A stretch of DNA of 64,000 nt, taken from NCBI GenBank assembly GCA_948474755.1, contig CAOLHI010001838.1, forward strand, positions 186,001 to 250,000, written 5' to 3'. Under the pieces are notes generated by a model, which saw nothing but the letters and a program-made list of their open reading frames with translations, was not told where the DNA came from and did not search any database. Every line of letters starts with the position of its first letter. The first letter of the stretch is position 1. Source of the DNA: Ctenosaura bakeri (Eukaryota; Chordata; Lepidosauria; Squamata; Iguanidae). Shown one piece after another: positions 37,279 through 49,475 of the stretch. Both the position numbers and the translations under genes were made by a program.

Positions 37279-38828
37279 GTGTTTCTAATCTGCTACCATC
37301 ACGTAAGTGGTAATGCCAGGATTGTAATAGTATATCACTCTATTGGCATCTAGTGCAAAAATGGCCATTGTCCTTTCAGGAATTCTGTTTTCTCCACTAC
37401 ATTTGGATTCTTTGAAAAAAGAGGAATGTTTAACAAGGAAAAGCCTGTTTATTGACTTGTCTCAGAATGTGTGTAGTTGTGTGTAGCACCGTAAGGGACT
37501 CAAAAGAAAGATCTGAGGCTCATGCTCATTATACATTTTAGTGAGAAGCTTACAGAGCAAATTTTACCCTAAAAGCTCTGTCTCAGAACAGATAGAGAAG
37601 TATTGAATTTCCATTTAAATTCAATAAGTTTTATAAATGCTAAGCGCCAAGATCTCTTCTGTTTATTTTGACATACTGGCCCTAGCAAATGGCCAGGATT
37701 AAGACTGAAATGAGAACCAGGAAGGGTCAGCTTGGATGAAGAAGTACTTAGGGGAAATCTTCACAAATGAAAGAGAGAAAAACATAACACTTCTGCCAGG
37801 CATTTTCATTACTTCTGCACTGATCCATTGCTCACTCTCTGAAAGTCAATTTTACAAACAGAATGCAACTTTACAACACACTTGAACTGAAAATGACACT
37901 GCATTATGAGCCCACTTAATGTCTCTTTATTCTGACATATTATTTTATCGTGACTCGTCAGTCAAGTACTGGAGCACTGACAGGAAAAAAGATAAACAAA
38001 ATGAAAGGTGATCACTGAATTACAACTATGGATTTGATTAAAGTTTAAATTTCCTTGTGTGATTTCATTTTTCTGTTCTAGGCATGTAATGTCAACTAAG
38101 TCTATTTAATATGCTAATTAAGCTTTCCTCTGAGGTGACCATGCATGGAAATATTTTGCAAACTGAAATAGTTGCTTCTCTTTCATTTTTGCATAAAGAG
38201 CGTATGTGGCCAGGTTGACCAGTAAAACAATGCTTATTGTCCAGTTACTGTTTGAACTTGATTGGCAAAATTATTTTAATCACTGAAGCATCCATTCATC
38301 AGAAAAGAAAATGGTTAAGTTAACATAAAAAGAGTTATAAGACAATAGTATTTTAGTTACCAATTAGAAAGAAAATTATCTTATTTCCATAGCTGTTGTA
38401 CAGAAAAGAAAACAGCTATTTCCTACATGCACAACATAAAAAGTAGAGTTGCATGTATCTTTCCTTCAGAAGCCTTGCGTCAGGGCCAGCTAGCAAAATG
38501 CCACTTACAGGTTTATCATACAAGGCAAGTAAATTGCACTTACAGCAGGATAATGGCGTCTTTGGCAGGGACTTGTCACATCAGCTCTTTGCTCCTCTGT
38601 TGTTCTCCCAGTGGGAGACTGTTTGGAAAGCACAGAAGAGGAATGACGTCATGTGATAACCAGACAAAGTCACAATTATCCTGTTGTTAAGTGCCATTTG
38701 CCTGCCTTTTGTGATAAAGCCCATAGAAAAATGTATTTAAATACATTCAACACATTTCACTAAGGCTTCTACAGCAACTTACAGAACAATTCTGTGTTTA
38801 TTTTATTCAGACATAAGTTCTAGATATT

Positions 38829-39027
38829 GAGAGCCAGTGTGGTGTGGTTGTTTGAGCATTGGACTACAAACCTGGAGTCCAGAGTTTGATTCCCCACTTG
38901 GCCATAGAAACCCACTGGGTGACTTTCAGCACTTCTCAGCCTCATCCTCAGCCCCAAAAAATCCCATGATAAGGTCACTTCAAGCTTGCCATAAGTCAAA
39001 AACAACTTGAAGGCACACAACAACAAA
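38829..39027 (+). mobile_element. tRNA-derived SINE (Squamate type)
   Basis: GAGAGCCAGTGTGGTGTGGT (head), TTGAGCATTGGACTACAAAC, AGTTTGATTCCCC (B-box), ACCCACTGGGTGACTTTCAG, and tail ACTTGAAGGCACACAACAAC. Confidence 0.88.
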
Positions 39028-40176
39028 GTGGTATACAACTGAAGCCTTAGAATCCATTCCTATTATTTGTAAGGCAGACAGTACAGCTTTGAATGCAATG
39101 GTATCTTCCCAATCAGATAGCTCAAAAGCTGGTAAGGAAACAGCAAGCATCTTGCAGGACTGTCACACTGTGCTATACCCCATCCTACATCTGCAAAGGC
39201 ATTGACAAAAGGTCTTAAGGTACGTAAATGCTGTTTTTGAGTTATTTAACCTGCTTATAAATCATGTTTGATATTCTGATACACAGCTTTGTGTATTTGA
39301 AAAGCAGTTTAAAACATTCATAAAATAACAAATAATATTTACATTTAGGGGCAAAAAGGTCAGACCTGTCCAGTCTTCTCTACCTCATTCTTGCACAAAC
39401 TTGCTAACCTCTGGTTGAAACCTCTAAACAAAGATCTATAGGAGAGTACACTATCAACTAGCCATTTAATTGGCCACAACATGCTACAGTGCTACTTCAA
39501 TATTCCTCCAGCACAAACAGAAATGGTGCAGGTTAACTGGGATCCTAGCTTAAGCAAGGGGGAGGGGCAGAGAAATCTTGTTTTTTGTTCATTTGCCACC
39601 TTAACTGATCTTTATGATTTTCTTAGTTCGTGGGATTTCCCAGTAGACTGGCAATGGTCTCAAAATGTCACACCAGATGCCCATTTGTGCTTCTCCTCCT
39701 GCCTCTGCCCTTGCCCCACACTCTCGTCTCCAGCTCTCATTTCCATAAAAGGGACTGGTTGGGCTTGCACAAAATGGTGCAGAACATGCTTAAAGATGAT
39801 AACTTGGATTCTTTTTCCTACCCCCACAAAAGTTAGAAATGAACATATTTTAAACATTCATGAAACAGCACAGATCCCTGAAGTAGAGGAATTCTATTAC
39901 TCATCAACTCACAACTAATTCCATCAGATTCCACCACACACTCCAGCCATCTTATCTTTCTTTTAAAAAATCCTCCAAGATGTTAATTCTCAAGATGACT
40001 TAATACTGCAATAGTAAAGTCTCCCTGTTTTCTCAGTTGTCCCCATTCTTTCAGGGTCACCTGTTGAGGGCCATATGCAAAGAGTGGGCAGGGCTGAAGT
40101 ATGACTTGATCAAAAGGAAGGAGGACCATCATTCCCCTCCTCTGGCATCACTCCTTCCCAGTCACTGAACCTACCA

Positions 40177-40213
<37 letters not shown>

Positions 40214-40214
40214 A
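40177..40214. repeat. (CT)n(CA)n compound microsatellite
   Basis: CT units then CA units without a break. Confidence 0.9.
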
Positions 40215-40747
40215 ACTTTTTGTCCCTGCCCACAGCTGCCCAGGAGAAATAAACTGCCCTTGCCAGAGGTATGAAGTGATTACTGGTGAAAGCCTTTTAA
40301 AATTACACCATAGATTGCAAGTGGCCCTACAAGAGTAGGGAATGATTTACATTATTACATTAAATTTTCTACACTGGCTGGACTAAGACTTCTAGAAGAA
40401 AGAATTTCAGACTGCCACATTTCGATGTATGCTTAATAACTACATAAAATAGTTTGTAGAGACTGGAAAAGTAACAGCATATGCATATACATTTAATATA
40501 CTACAGATAATTTATTTAAGAAAAAAAACCCTGTTGACTACACATTTTCATGAACACTGGTAGAGAGTATTAATAACTTTACAATAAAAACAGAAACTAA
40601 ACATGAATACAAGACTTGACTCTTACTGCTCAGGAACAGTATGCTGAACACAGAACTGTAATGAAACAATCAATGCTAACCTGTACAAATTGGCCATATA
40701 GCTTAATATGCACATAAATCAGATTACATTCAAAACAAGAACTGATG

Positions 40748-40771
40748 CATTTCTATTTCTATTTCTATTTT
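40748..40771. repeat. (TTTCTA)n short tandem repeat
   Basis: About four hexamer units. Confidence 0.85.
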
Positions 40772-40842
40772 ACTTGAGAATCAATAATCTCATCTACTGA
40801 AAAACTATTTTATGAAAAACTGGCAATTCAACCAATGCAATG

Positions 40843-40869
40843 CAAATAAATAAATAAATAAATAAATAA
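40843..40869. repeat. (AAAT)n microsatellite
   Basis: About six to seven units. Confidence 0.9.
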
Positions 40870-42350
40870 CAATGAGGCGTGCAATCTATCTCCCACTATA
40901 TTGTGACTGTAACTAGTACAAGAAGGTACTCAGTTCCAATCTCTGTTCCAATCTCAGATCCCCATTAAATCCAACAAGCTCCCTTCATCTTCCTTATTTT
41001 TTCCCCCTCCATCTACATTAGAGCCATTAGGGATCCATTCACTTGAACTGATTAGACTGATGTTAGAAAGGGTGGACTCCCAAGAACCATCACAGTTAGT
41101 CTGGTACAATCCACCATTCAGAAGATTCTGATCTAAGTCAACCTCAAACAGAGTGCAACCATTAAATTGATGAAAAGTTGTTAAATCAATACTTATGTAA
41201 ATTCTACTGAGTCAATGGGTCTAATCTAATTAAGATTAACAATTGAGGATGATGACTGTTAAATTATTCTGAACAAAGACCAATGACTGAATATTCACCC
41301 AATCTAACAAGGATAGAAGTATGCACCTCTCTGGATTGCAGATTAATACTGTAATTTGACCTGACTTGAAAGCACAAAACAACAAAACAAAAAAACAACA
41401 ACAACAAAACACATCAAAAGACTGCTCCTAAGATATGTTAAATGTTAGACATTATGTGTATTATTAAATTATTATGATTATATTTATTATACTTAGGCTT
41501 CGCCTTTAAAGAGCTTCCTATTTATGTCTGAATTGTTTGTATAGAAGATATATATGTATGTGTTACTTTTCAAGAATTTTATGTTAGAAATACTTTTTTT
41601 AAAAAAAAGACTGCTCCTCTAGGATCAAGCCCTTTAGTCTCATTCTTGCATGGTAGCTATCAATAAGGTGCTTTGTTCTGTTTTTTCAAAAAAATTACAT
41701 TGGAAATTTTCAGAAAAGACAAATGAGAACACAAGAACACATATTTAAAACATCCTATAGTATGACTTGTACTCTTAGGTGTAGTTTTGGAAACTTAACT
41801 GCCTTTCTTGAGCATCATTCAAAATAACATCACACAAAAATAACTCTTTTATTGACTTAAGAAATACCACTGTCCAGCAACAACATGAATGTATATGGTA
41901 AAGATTAATACTGTTATATTAAAAAACATTTATCATTATCAGCTTATCTTTATCTTGCATTTCCACAAGACTGTGCACAAAATACACAGCACTGCTCAAA
42001 TTGGTAGTTCATGGATCAGTGCTATTCTACGAACCATTAGCTACCAATGATGGCAAGTTTCCAGGGGGAAAAAGAAACAATTGTAGCCAGTGGGCATAAA
42101 TATGGTACCAGTCCTTCCACACAGAGAATAATAGCTGCCTTATATCATATCAAAAAAGAAAAGCAACAATGAATAGAACACACAAATCAACAGTTCAATT
42201 CCACAGTATAATCATAGAAATAATTATCATTATAAGTATGAAGGAACCAAAACGTAATAGATATGACTTCAGACTTTGCAGAAGGGTCTTTGAACTGGCA
42301 AAGGCCTCTGTTGGCAAAAAGGAGAGGGAGGGATTCTTACCTCTGTCTGC

Positions 42351-42537
42351 AGCCATTTCTTCACTACACTGTTATATAGTGCTATTATTCCACTTTCAAC
42401 ATCCTATGGAATCCTGGGGTTTGCAGTTTAGGGTGCATTAGAGGGCAAAGACCCCTTCCTAAACTGCAAAGCCCAGGATTCCACAGGATGTGGAAAGTGG
42501 AATAATAGCACTATAACAGTGTAGTGTGGAAATGGTC
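42351..42537. mobile_element. Palindromic MITE
   Basis: AGCCATTTCTTCACTACACT to AGTGTAGTGTGGAAATGGTC with arms TTCAACATCCTATGGAATCC and the reverse. The centre GGGTGCATTAGAGGGCAAAG breaks the palindrome. No clean target duplication. Confidence 0.85.
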
Positions 42538-42838
42538 TTCCTCATGTAGTACCACATGCCATCTAACAGATTGTTACTGGCAGTTCCAAAACCCTAAGAA
42601 GCAGTTTTTTAAAAAGTATAAGAGCCAGCAAAGGGAAAGGAAATCAGTGAAAACTGATCCACCTTTATGTCACTAGAAGTATTATGTGAGTGTTATGGCC
42701 CAAGCCTATACCAACATCATTAAATCAACTACATAAAACAACAACAACAATAATAATCTAATCCAATCCAGATGTTTAAAAATAATCAGAAGAGAAGATA
42801 CATTCCAATATACACATAAAATACACTACCTCAGCAAC

Positions 42839-43075
42839 TGTTGTTACTGTGTGCCTTCAAGTTGTTTCCAAGTCATGGCAACCCAGAGGTGAATCTATCA
42901 TGGGGTTTTCTTGGCAAGATTTGTTCAGAGGGGGGCTGCTTTTGCCTTCCCCTGAGGCTGAGAGAGTGTGACTTGCCCAAGGTCACCCAGTAGGTTTCCA
43001 CGGCTGAGCGAGAATTCAATTCTTGATCTCCGGAGGCAAAGCCCAATGCTCAAATGACTGCACCACACTGGCTCT
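42839..43075 (-). mobile_element. tRNA-derived SINE (Squamate type), well preserved
   Basis: Reverse copy with tail TGTGTGCCTTCAAGTTGTTT, body ATCATGGGGTTTTCTTGGCA and TTGCCCAAGGTCACCCAGTA, and head end ACCACACTGGCTCT. Confidence 0.9.
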
Positions 43076-43529
43076 TTACAATCAACATAACTAAACAACA
43101 ACTGTAATAATTTAATCCAATCCAGATGTTTAAAACTAATCGAAAGAGAAGACATATTGTAACATAAAGAAAATGCATCACACTACATTCATTTAACTGG
43201 CAGTTCTACCTCTGATACATGGTGGCTCTCCTCTCAACTCTTGCCTAGGTCCTCCTCTCTTTGTATCATCCACACTGTTCAAGTGGAACAGTATATACTG
43301 AAGCGTTCTTCAGGCTCTCCCAAATAGGTGCCAAACCAATGCCACTCTACCCCTACCCAATCTTTTAAGTGACAAAAATCAAAGGCTCTCTTTGGAGATT
43401 CCCATAGGTACAACCTGCAAGCAGTGATGAAAGGAACCCATTCACACACTGTCCCTTTAGCAGAATGTGCAGTCTTCTAGAGGCACTATGAGCTAAATCT
43501 GATGCTAGCCTGAACTAGAATAGACAAAC

Positions 43530-43615
43530 TGAAATGAATGGGACTTGTTATTCACCACTTAAAATATGTCCCATTTATTTCAATGGATCTACTTTAGTTG
43601 ATTCCAAATTGCTTT
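43530..43615. repeat. Dispersed amniote-repeat fragment
   Basis: GAATGGGACTTGTTATTCAC and CCATTTATTTCAATGGATCT; same recurring text as at 25376. Unassigned. Confidence 0.35.
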
Positions 43616-45699
43616 TAGCCCTGTGCTATTGTGTCTGCATGTTGTGTCTGCATGTCCAAAACAGGCCTCCTAACAGACTAGAGTTTAATGGTGACAGTCA
43701 CCTCCATTTAAAATGTGCCCTGTATTATTCCAGGCTGATTATTTTCTTATATAAAACTGCCATTTCTGTGAAAAGTATGGCAAAAATGGCCCAGTTAATT
43801 TTCAAAATATGTATGGCAAAATATGTATATACTCATTTTCGAAGATCTCAGGAGTCACTGCTAAGTACGAAGAAGAATGGAAGGAAGGAGTGAAGGGGAA
43901 GAATTGGGCAAAGCTCACATTTGCTATATTTGCTATTTAAAAACAAGAAATTGCTGGAAGTATATTATTTGTCAGAAAAGCTAGAATATTTTATGCTAAA
44001 TTTAATGCTCAGAACCTTTGCTCTTCAAAGAATATATATTGTGTTGCATAAAACAGACTCTAAGTTGGATTCAGCTTCTTTTACTTAATAGCATTCACCA
44101 TTTCTGTTCTTTGAAACAAATCTACTAAAAATATATCTATAGCCCTGGAACCCAAGATGTTTTTCTTTTGCATGAAATCAGTTGTTGTTTTCATCTCTGT
44201 CTACTTATAGTACCATTCCTTTTTCTATTAAATTACTTATTAGCTGACTTTGATTCAGCACTTAGCTTCAATTCTCCATCTACAATTGCTAATAATATGC
44301 CTGATGACGCTTCTGAGTTCCAGCTCCTTCACCTTTCGTTTCTACTGTATTTTGAATTACATATCCTACTGCTGCATCTCTCTATATATATTACTTTTCA
44401 TATAATTCTTTTTGAAAATCATTATTTATTTATTTTTACCACCAATAATATCTAGTAACTAACAAAATCACAGAGAAAAATTAAGAACAAGAACTCTAAG
44501 CAAAGAGCAACCAGATCCTCCAAAGTAAGCACTACTTATTCAGCCCTCTCTTTCTTGTTCTGTTATTGCAGCAAAAACAGAAGAAAACAAACAAACAAAA
44601 AAAGAAGTTCCACTCAATATGTCCACATGAATGAATTTGACATCCTAGGAAACAAGGGGAAGGAGCACACTAAAGAGATGGTAAAGGGAATAAGTAGGAC
44701 ATAAACTGGCAGTCTTGGACCACAGCATCTACCTAGCGGCTTGTAGGAATGTGCACATGTGGCTTCTACATAACAGTCCTTTTCACAAACATCTTTCTCT
44801 TATCATGACTGGCCGTTATGGTAGGAACATCAAACCCACTGGAAGGTATCCCTTTCACCCATGTAAGGCTGGCACAAGAGAACAGTAAATGAGTCACCGC
44901 AGAGAATAGAGATTGTGTGCAGAACCTGTATTCATCCATATCTACCCCAATGAACACAAACACAGATTCAACCTCATACAAATATTATATGCCCTTTGTG
45001 CTGCAGGCTGGAGGCGGAATGCAGAATAAGGACAAACATCTCAGTGGAATACTTTACACTGCAAATGTCAGTGGAATTCATTTCTTACTAACTGTCAGCC
45101 TTGAACACTACACCCACTTTATTGGGAGTTAACTCCATTGGCATGGGTAGAATTCCATTGTAAGATCAATTTATTTAAGGAGGAATACTTAACCTGTAGT
45201 CTAATAAGCTTCAGCTGATTTGTGAACCAGAAGCAAAAAAGGTTTTTTTCCCCCTTCCTCTGATATATTTCCTGTTACTTTGTTCCCTGTTCCTCTGAAA
45301 ATTGTGGTTAAATGCATTTTAACGGAAAAGGCTCAAAACCTTTCATCAGATTCTCCAGGGGGTCTGTGACATAAATAAATAAAATAACTATACTGAAGTA
45401 TTTAGGAAGTGGAGCTCAGTTCTATAGTGCATGTACAATTAAAATCTAACTGCCAAGTCAACTTTGTAACCTATATATCGTAACTTATAGTCTCTGTAGG
45501 AGTACTTTCAGAATACTTGTTATGGAGGTATACATTATAAAAACATTTTTGCCAGAGTTATAATTCCTGGGGTGTTTTTTTTGTTTTGTTTTTTGTCCAG
45601 GAAAAAGATTCACCATGCAGGAGCTAGCAGAAATCTAGTACTACATCAGCTTTGAGATTCTGGAGGCAGGCTGGCAAAGCTCACCTATGTATCTCAAGG

Positions 45700-45785
45700 G
45701 GCTGGGATCTCCAGATGGTATGGACTCTAATTCCCATCAGCTTTTGCCAGCCTGGCCAGTGATGAAGGATGATGGAACATGCACT
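45700..45785. mobile_element. Inverted-repeat (hAT-type MITE) fragment
   Basis: CTCCAGATGGTATGGACTCT, AATTCCCATCAGCTTTTGCC and GCCTGGCCAGTGATGAAGGA match a dispersed element with arms around CTCCAGATG.T.TGGACT. A related piece lies at 63810-63890. Confidence 0.5.
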
Positions 45786-46170
45786 TTATCAGCATCTGTC
45801 AAGCCACAGATTCCCTAGCCTCATGTAAAAAAATATGTAAAACATCCACGTTAGAAAGCAAAGTTAATACCAAGGCAATTCAAGATGCTATAAAGCAATA
45901 TTATCCAAAAACATATATATGGGAAACATTTTGTCACTAGCCCCTATTATTATTTGCATATTTAAATATGTGCAGTACAGTCAAACTGTGAAACCGCATG
46001 TCTAACATTTAAAATTATTCCTGGATATTTTGTTCACTTTGTCCTTAATGATCACATGCACAAAAATAACCTTTTAATTTTACTTTTTTCTAAAGCAAGG
46101 AAGTGAGGAGTGACATCTGAAATTAAAGACAAACTCATGGTTTTGTCATTTTTGAAATCACTGTACTCAC

Positions 46171-46387
46171 CTGTTGTTTCCACGATGCCCTCTAGGATGA
46201 CAACAATCTCAAACTGTTCCGTTTGCATGCTTCGCTGAGAAAGGTCATAGAAGGGGCTTTTGGAATCGATCACATGGCAGATTGTAAGAGGTGAAACAAG
46301 AAAAAGTTGGTCTGCCCCCGTGCTAAAACCTACATCCAGTTCAAGTTGATCGAGGGGGAGAAATTCACCCTCTGGAGTTTGCCGAGA
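46171..46387 (-). CDS. KCNJ3: KCNJ3 exon 2 (cytoplasmic C-terminal domain segment)
   Basis: This 217-bp internal exon continues exon 1 in frame. It begins SRQTPEGEF after an AG acceptor preceded by a T-rich tract, and ends ...EGIVETTG with one base of the last codon before a GTGAGT donor (phase 1). It encodes 72 residues of the Kir cytoplasmic immunoglobulin-like beta-sheet domain, including [17 protein letters not shown] and [11 protein letters not shown], which in Kir3 channels form part of the subunit interface and gating region. The sequence is almost identical to mammalian GIRK1 as I recall it. Because 217 is not a multiple of three, skipping this exon would shift the frame. Reading through the donor adds about 40 intron-encoded residues before a stop. 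The third coding exon is not present anywhere in the window. Confidence 0.96.
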
Positions 46388-47239
46388 CTACACAAAACAT
46401 GAGAAAGAAAGAGAGAGAAATCACAAACTAGCACAGTCATTTTCAAGACGGTCTGACAATAAGTCACATCCCTGCCAACACTTTGCACTATCAATCATCT
46501 GAGACAAATTCAAGCAACTTGATTATACAGCTATGTTATTTTAAAAGGACGGGGGAGGCAGAAATCAAACATTATAGAATATGCATGAATTGTTTATAAA
46601 TATATCTTACTATAATTAAACGTCGGCTAGCTCACAAGATCTGAGCTTAAAATTATGAGATCTGAATAACTGCTGGGGACCAGAATGTGGTTGCTAAAAC
46701 AACTGACAGAAAGGAATATTATTTTGCTCTTCCCTCTGAGACATTCAAGGAACCCACCAGAGAAAACTGATACAGAAAACCCAATAAATGCCTTGTTTTC
46801 TGCATTTTACCCTCAGCTCTTCATAGGTTCGGACAGAATCTGCCTTGTTGAAAAGTTCCCCATTCATTGCTTCAAAATGAGTGGTCCTTCATACAAAAAC
46901 TTATCTTACAAATAAGCCACTGCAATTTGCTTTTCTGGAGATAAAAATGACTTGTTACAAAAACTCAACTGTTTTCTCCAATTAAAGATTCAGGAAAAGA
47001 CCATTTGCCTGGAAACTGTCTCCCGATATATTAAGATACCACCTGAGAAAGTTCAGATCCTAAACATTTGTGCTAGTGAACCTGCATGCACCATTTTTAT
47101 TTCAATTTTCATTGTGCTTTTTTCTCATATGGGATCATATTACATCGAAATGTAAGATGTGGACTCGTGCTTTATGCCACAATGCTTCCTTGTTCAGGAT
47201 TTTAAATTCTAAACTGCTCTGCCTAGCCAAGAACAGACT

Positions 47240-47487
47240 CTGTGTATGTGTATGCTTTCAAGTCATTGTCAACTAATGGCAACCCCATGAATTTCAACAG
47301 GATTTTCCTTGGCAAGAAATACTCAGAAGTGGTTTTGCCAGTTCCTTCCTCTGAAATAGAGCCAACAGCACCTGGAATTCATTGGACGTTTCCCATACAA
47401 GTACTAACTAGGGCTGACCCTGCTTAGCATGCAATTTGAAGCTTAAGCTTCAGATGGGAATCTAACGCCTTTAGGATATAGCCATAT
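47240..47487 (-). mobile_element. 5S-rRNA-derived SINE
   Basis: Plus strand 47362-47487 reads as the reverse complement of nearly a whole 5S rRNA: AACAGCACCTGGAATTCATT, CCCATACAAGTACTAACTAG, GGCTGACCCTGCTTAGCATG, then AGATGGGAATCTAACGCC and GGATATAGCCATA. In sense this keeps AAGCAGGGTCAGCCCTAGTT and TAGTACTTGTATGGGAAACG, the internal promoter region. The remainder (47240-47361) is a tail GGCAAGAAATACTCAGAAGT ... TGTATGCTTTCAAGTCATTG that is similar to the tail of the tRNA SINEs. Family 5S SINEs have been described in lizards, to my knowledge. Confidence 0.82.
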
Positions 47488-48689
47488 TAAATTTGCTGCA
47501 TGTAAACAGACTGTAAGTAAATTCAACTACTTTGGTTTGACTCTGCTGTGAATTAAGCTATTCCGTCCTGAAGCAACTATATTTGGGCTGAGCCAACCAG
47601 CAACTCATTAATTCCCCTTTCCCAAGTAACTTTAAACCAAACACTATGGGTTGTTTCAGTATGTAAGTTCATCTACTCAAAGTATAAGAAAGGACAAAGG
47701 AGAGAGAGGAGACCCAGAAGTTTAAAAAATTAAATGTTTTTCATTGATGCATGTTGTGATCATATTTATCATTCAAATATTTTCCCCAAAAGATGGTGTT
47801 AACTTTCACTCTTGTCAGTATTATGCAGTTCAAGTATAGTCACTCTTGAATGACGCACCTGGACACCTTGCAGCCTGAGTTCAAGCCCAGTCTTAAGAAA
47901 CTTGGTAGTTGATTTATGCAGGAAGGTAAGAAGGAAGTGTTCCTATTGGTTTGGCTGAACCTTACAGCAGCCTTCCATACAATGGGGCAGGCATGGAAAG
48001 CGTGGTCCCACTTTACAGTGGCTCCAGTTTCTCCTATCTGAAAGTGGTGCCGGGAGATATCGTTTTTTAGCACCTCAATCTCCACCGTACAGAGGGCACC
48101 AGGGGCTCTATTTTATCATCTAATACGCTGAAACACCGAGAGGTTTTTCTTGGTTTATAGATATTGTCAGCTTTCAGAAGTAAAGTTTCTGTCTTCCCTT
48201 TTTGATTAGAGGCCCAGACTAACCAAGAAAACTGATTCCCCTAAATTAAGTTGGCAAACCTGTAATTAAGGCCTTGGGTCTGTATCAGGCAGAAATCATT
48301 ATCTGATTATTTGCTATTATTTGCAGAAATTTACACAGCCTTTTTACAATCTTTTATTTTTATATTGTTAACGATGGTGTAAAATGGCACAGATGGAAAG
48401 AAATAGGGAAGTATAAAAGAGGATTTGGGGGAGGTAAGGCAAAAGTGATGCACCAGCTTAGAGCAAGCACTCTAGAATATAAAAGTGATGATCGAGGCTT
48501 GCTTAAGTATGTAAACATGACAAATGACCTCAGGTCTATCTGAAAAAGCACCTTCTCCCCTCATAATAACATGGGTTGAGATATTCTCCAGAGGACATGT
48601 CATATACCAGCCAAAGAAGTATGAAAGCTGAAACAGGGTCTTTTCTGTGCCAACTCCCCAGTTATGGAATTCCCACCCAATGAAGCCCA

Positions 48690-48740
48690 AATTATATGCC
48701 TTCAAGTCACCTGTCAACTTATGGTGACCCCAAGACTTTC
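48690..48740 (-). mobile_element. tRNA-SINE tail fragment
   Basis: TATGCCTTCAAGTCACCTGT followed by CAACTTATGGTGACCCC is the antisense tail of the Squamate-type SINE, ending three bases before the MITE at 48744. Confidence 0.65.
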
Positions 48741-48743
48741 TAA

Positions 48744-49160
48744 GGCCCTTTCTGCACGGTATTTGCCATGCAAAAGGGCACCTGGAGCATCGCGCGACTG
48801 TGAGGCGCAATCTACACGATGCACTCACAATCGCGTGACGCTCCAGGGTTCGGCAGGCACCACTCATGCTCCTTTTCATTTTCGGCTGGAAGCCAAAAAT
48901 AGTGCACAATCGTGCATTGCTCCTGGGGCCCGTGCACACTTGCTGTGCGTGCGGAGCCTCTGGAGCCATGGCGGTCACACTTCCTGCCCCAGGCTGCGCT
49001 GCAGAAGGAAGAGACAGGGCTCTCACGCTACTTGCTCGGGAGCAGGCAGCTCGTGTGGAGCTGAAGCAGCGGGGATACGAGAGCCTCTCTCTGGAGGCTA
49101 CTCGTGTGATCCCCACACCCGAGCACCAAAAAAAGGTACCTAGCCAGACTTAGCCAGGCC
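48744..49160. mobile_element. Large Harbinger-like MITE, copy 2
   Basis: GGCCCTTTCTGCACGGTATT at the left end, AGCCAGGCC at the decayed right end, flanked by TAA on both sides (48741-48743 and 49161-49163). Length 417 bp. Co-linear with 12294-12725. Confidence 0.82.
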
Positions 49161-49163
49161 TAA

Positions 49164-49360
49164 GGTTGTTGTCGCTGTATGCCTCCAAGTCATTTCCAAC
49201 ATATGGTGACCCCAAGGCAACCTATCACAGGATTTTCTGGGGCTGAGAGTGTGAGACATGCCGAAGATTACCTAATGGGTCTCCATGGCCAAATGGGAAT
49301 TAAAATCTGGTCTCCAGGGTCATAATTCACTGTTCAAACCACTATACCACACCGGCTCTC
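49164..49360 (-). mobile_element. tRNA-derived SINE (Squamate type)
   Basis: GTATGCCTCCAAGTCATTTC, CCTATCACAGGATTTTCTGG, ACTGTTCAAACCACTATACC and head end ACACCGGCTCTC. Internally deleted: the TTTGTTCAGA block is missing. Confidence 0.85.
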
Positions 49361-49382
49361 CTTGCCTAGAGTAGGCCTAATG

Positions 49383-49475
49383 AAATAAATGAGACTGTTT
49401 AGTCATGAGAAACTGAAAACCCATTGATTTCAATGGGCCTATTCTAAGCATGATTAAGCCTGGCTCCAGCCCTTA
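49383..49475. repeat. Dispersed amniote-repeat fragment
   Basis: AAACCCATTGATTTCAATGG and GCCTATTCTAAGCATGATTA; same recurring text as at 25376 and 43530. Confidence 0.35.

Larger units (their letters stand above)
1..46170 (-). other. KCNJ3: KCNJ3 intron 2, partial (runs off the left edge)
   Basis: Everything left of exon 2 is interpreted as intron 2. The final coding exon, which would start MTCQARTSYTEDE and be a long open frame, has no match on the minus strand, so the intron is at least 46 kb. Stretches where I see only AT-rich, unique-looking sequence without gene signals are about 3010-5560, 5680-8080, 8285-9525, 12730-14020, 14995-16825, 20870-21765, 22140-23920, 28140-29010, 30175-31545, 33085-33860, 35420-36265, 37285-38825, 39030-42350 and 43080-45700, apart from the simple repeats listed. 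Confidence 0.8.

Noticed and set aside
40177..40869. Regularly spaced repeats suggesting an array such as CRISPR
   Set aside because: They are ordinary microsatellites (CT/CA, TTTCTA, AAAT) with no spacer structure, in a vertebrate genome.
46052..46170. 40 residues following ETTG in the exon 2 frame
   Set aside because: They start at a consensus GTGAGT donor and do not resemble the conserved continuation of GIRK1, so they are intron, not exon.
1..46170. KCNJ3 exon 3
   Set aside because: Expected to be a long open frame beginning MTCQARTSYTED; no minus-strand frame in this interval resembles it.
47362..47487. A functional 5S rRNA gene
   Set aside because: The 5S-like sequence is diverged throughout and joined to a SINE tail rather than to a pol III T-run terminator.
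48472..49143. 214-codon (minus) and 159-codon (plus) open frames
   Set aside because: Both run through the large MITE and SINE pieces; the frames are not preserved in the other copies of the MITE.
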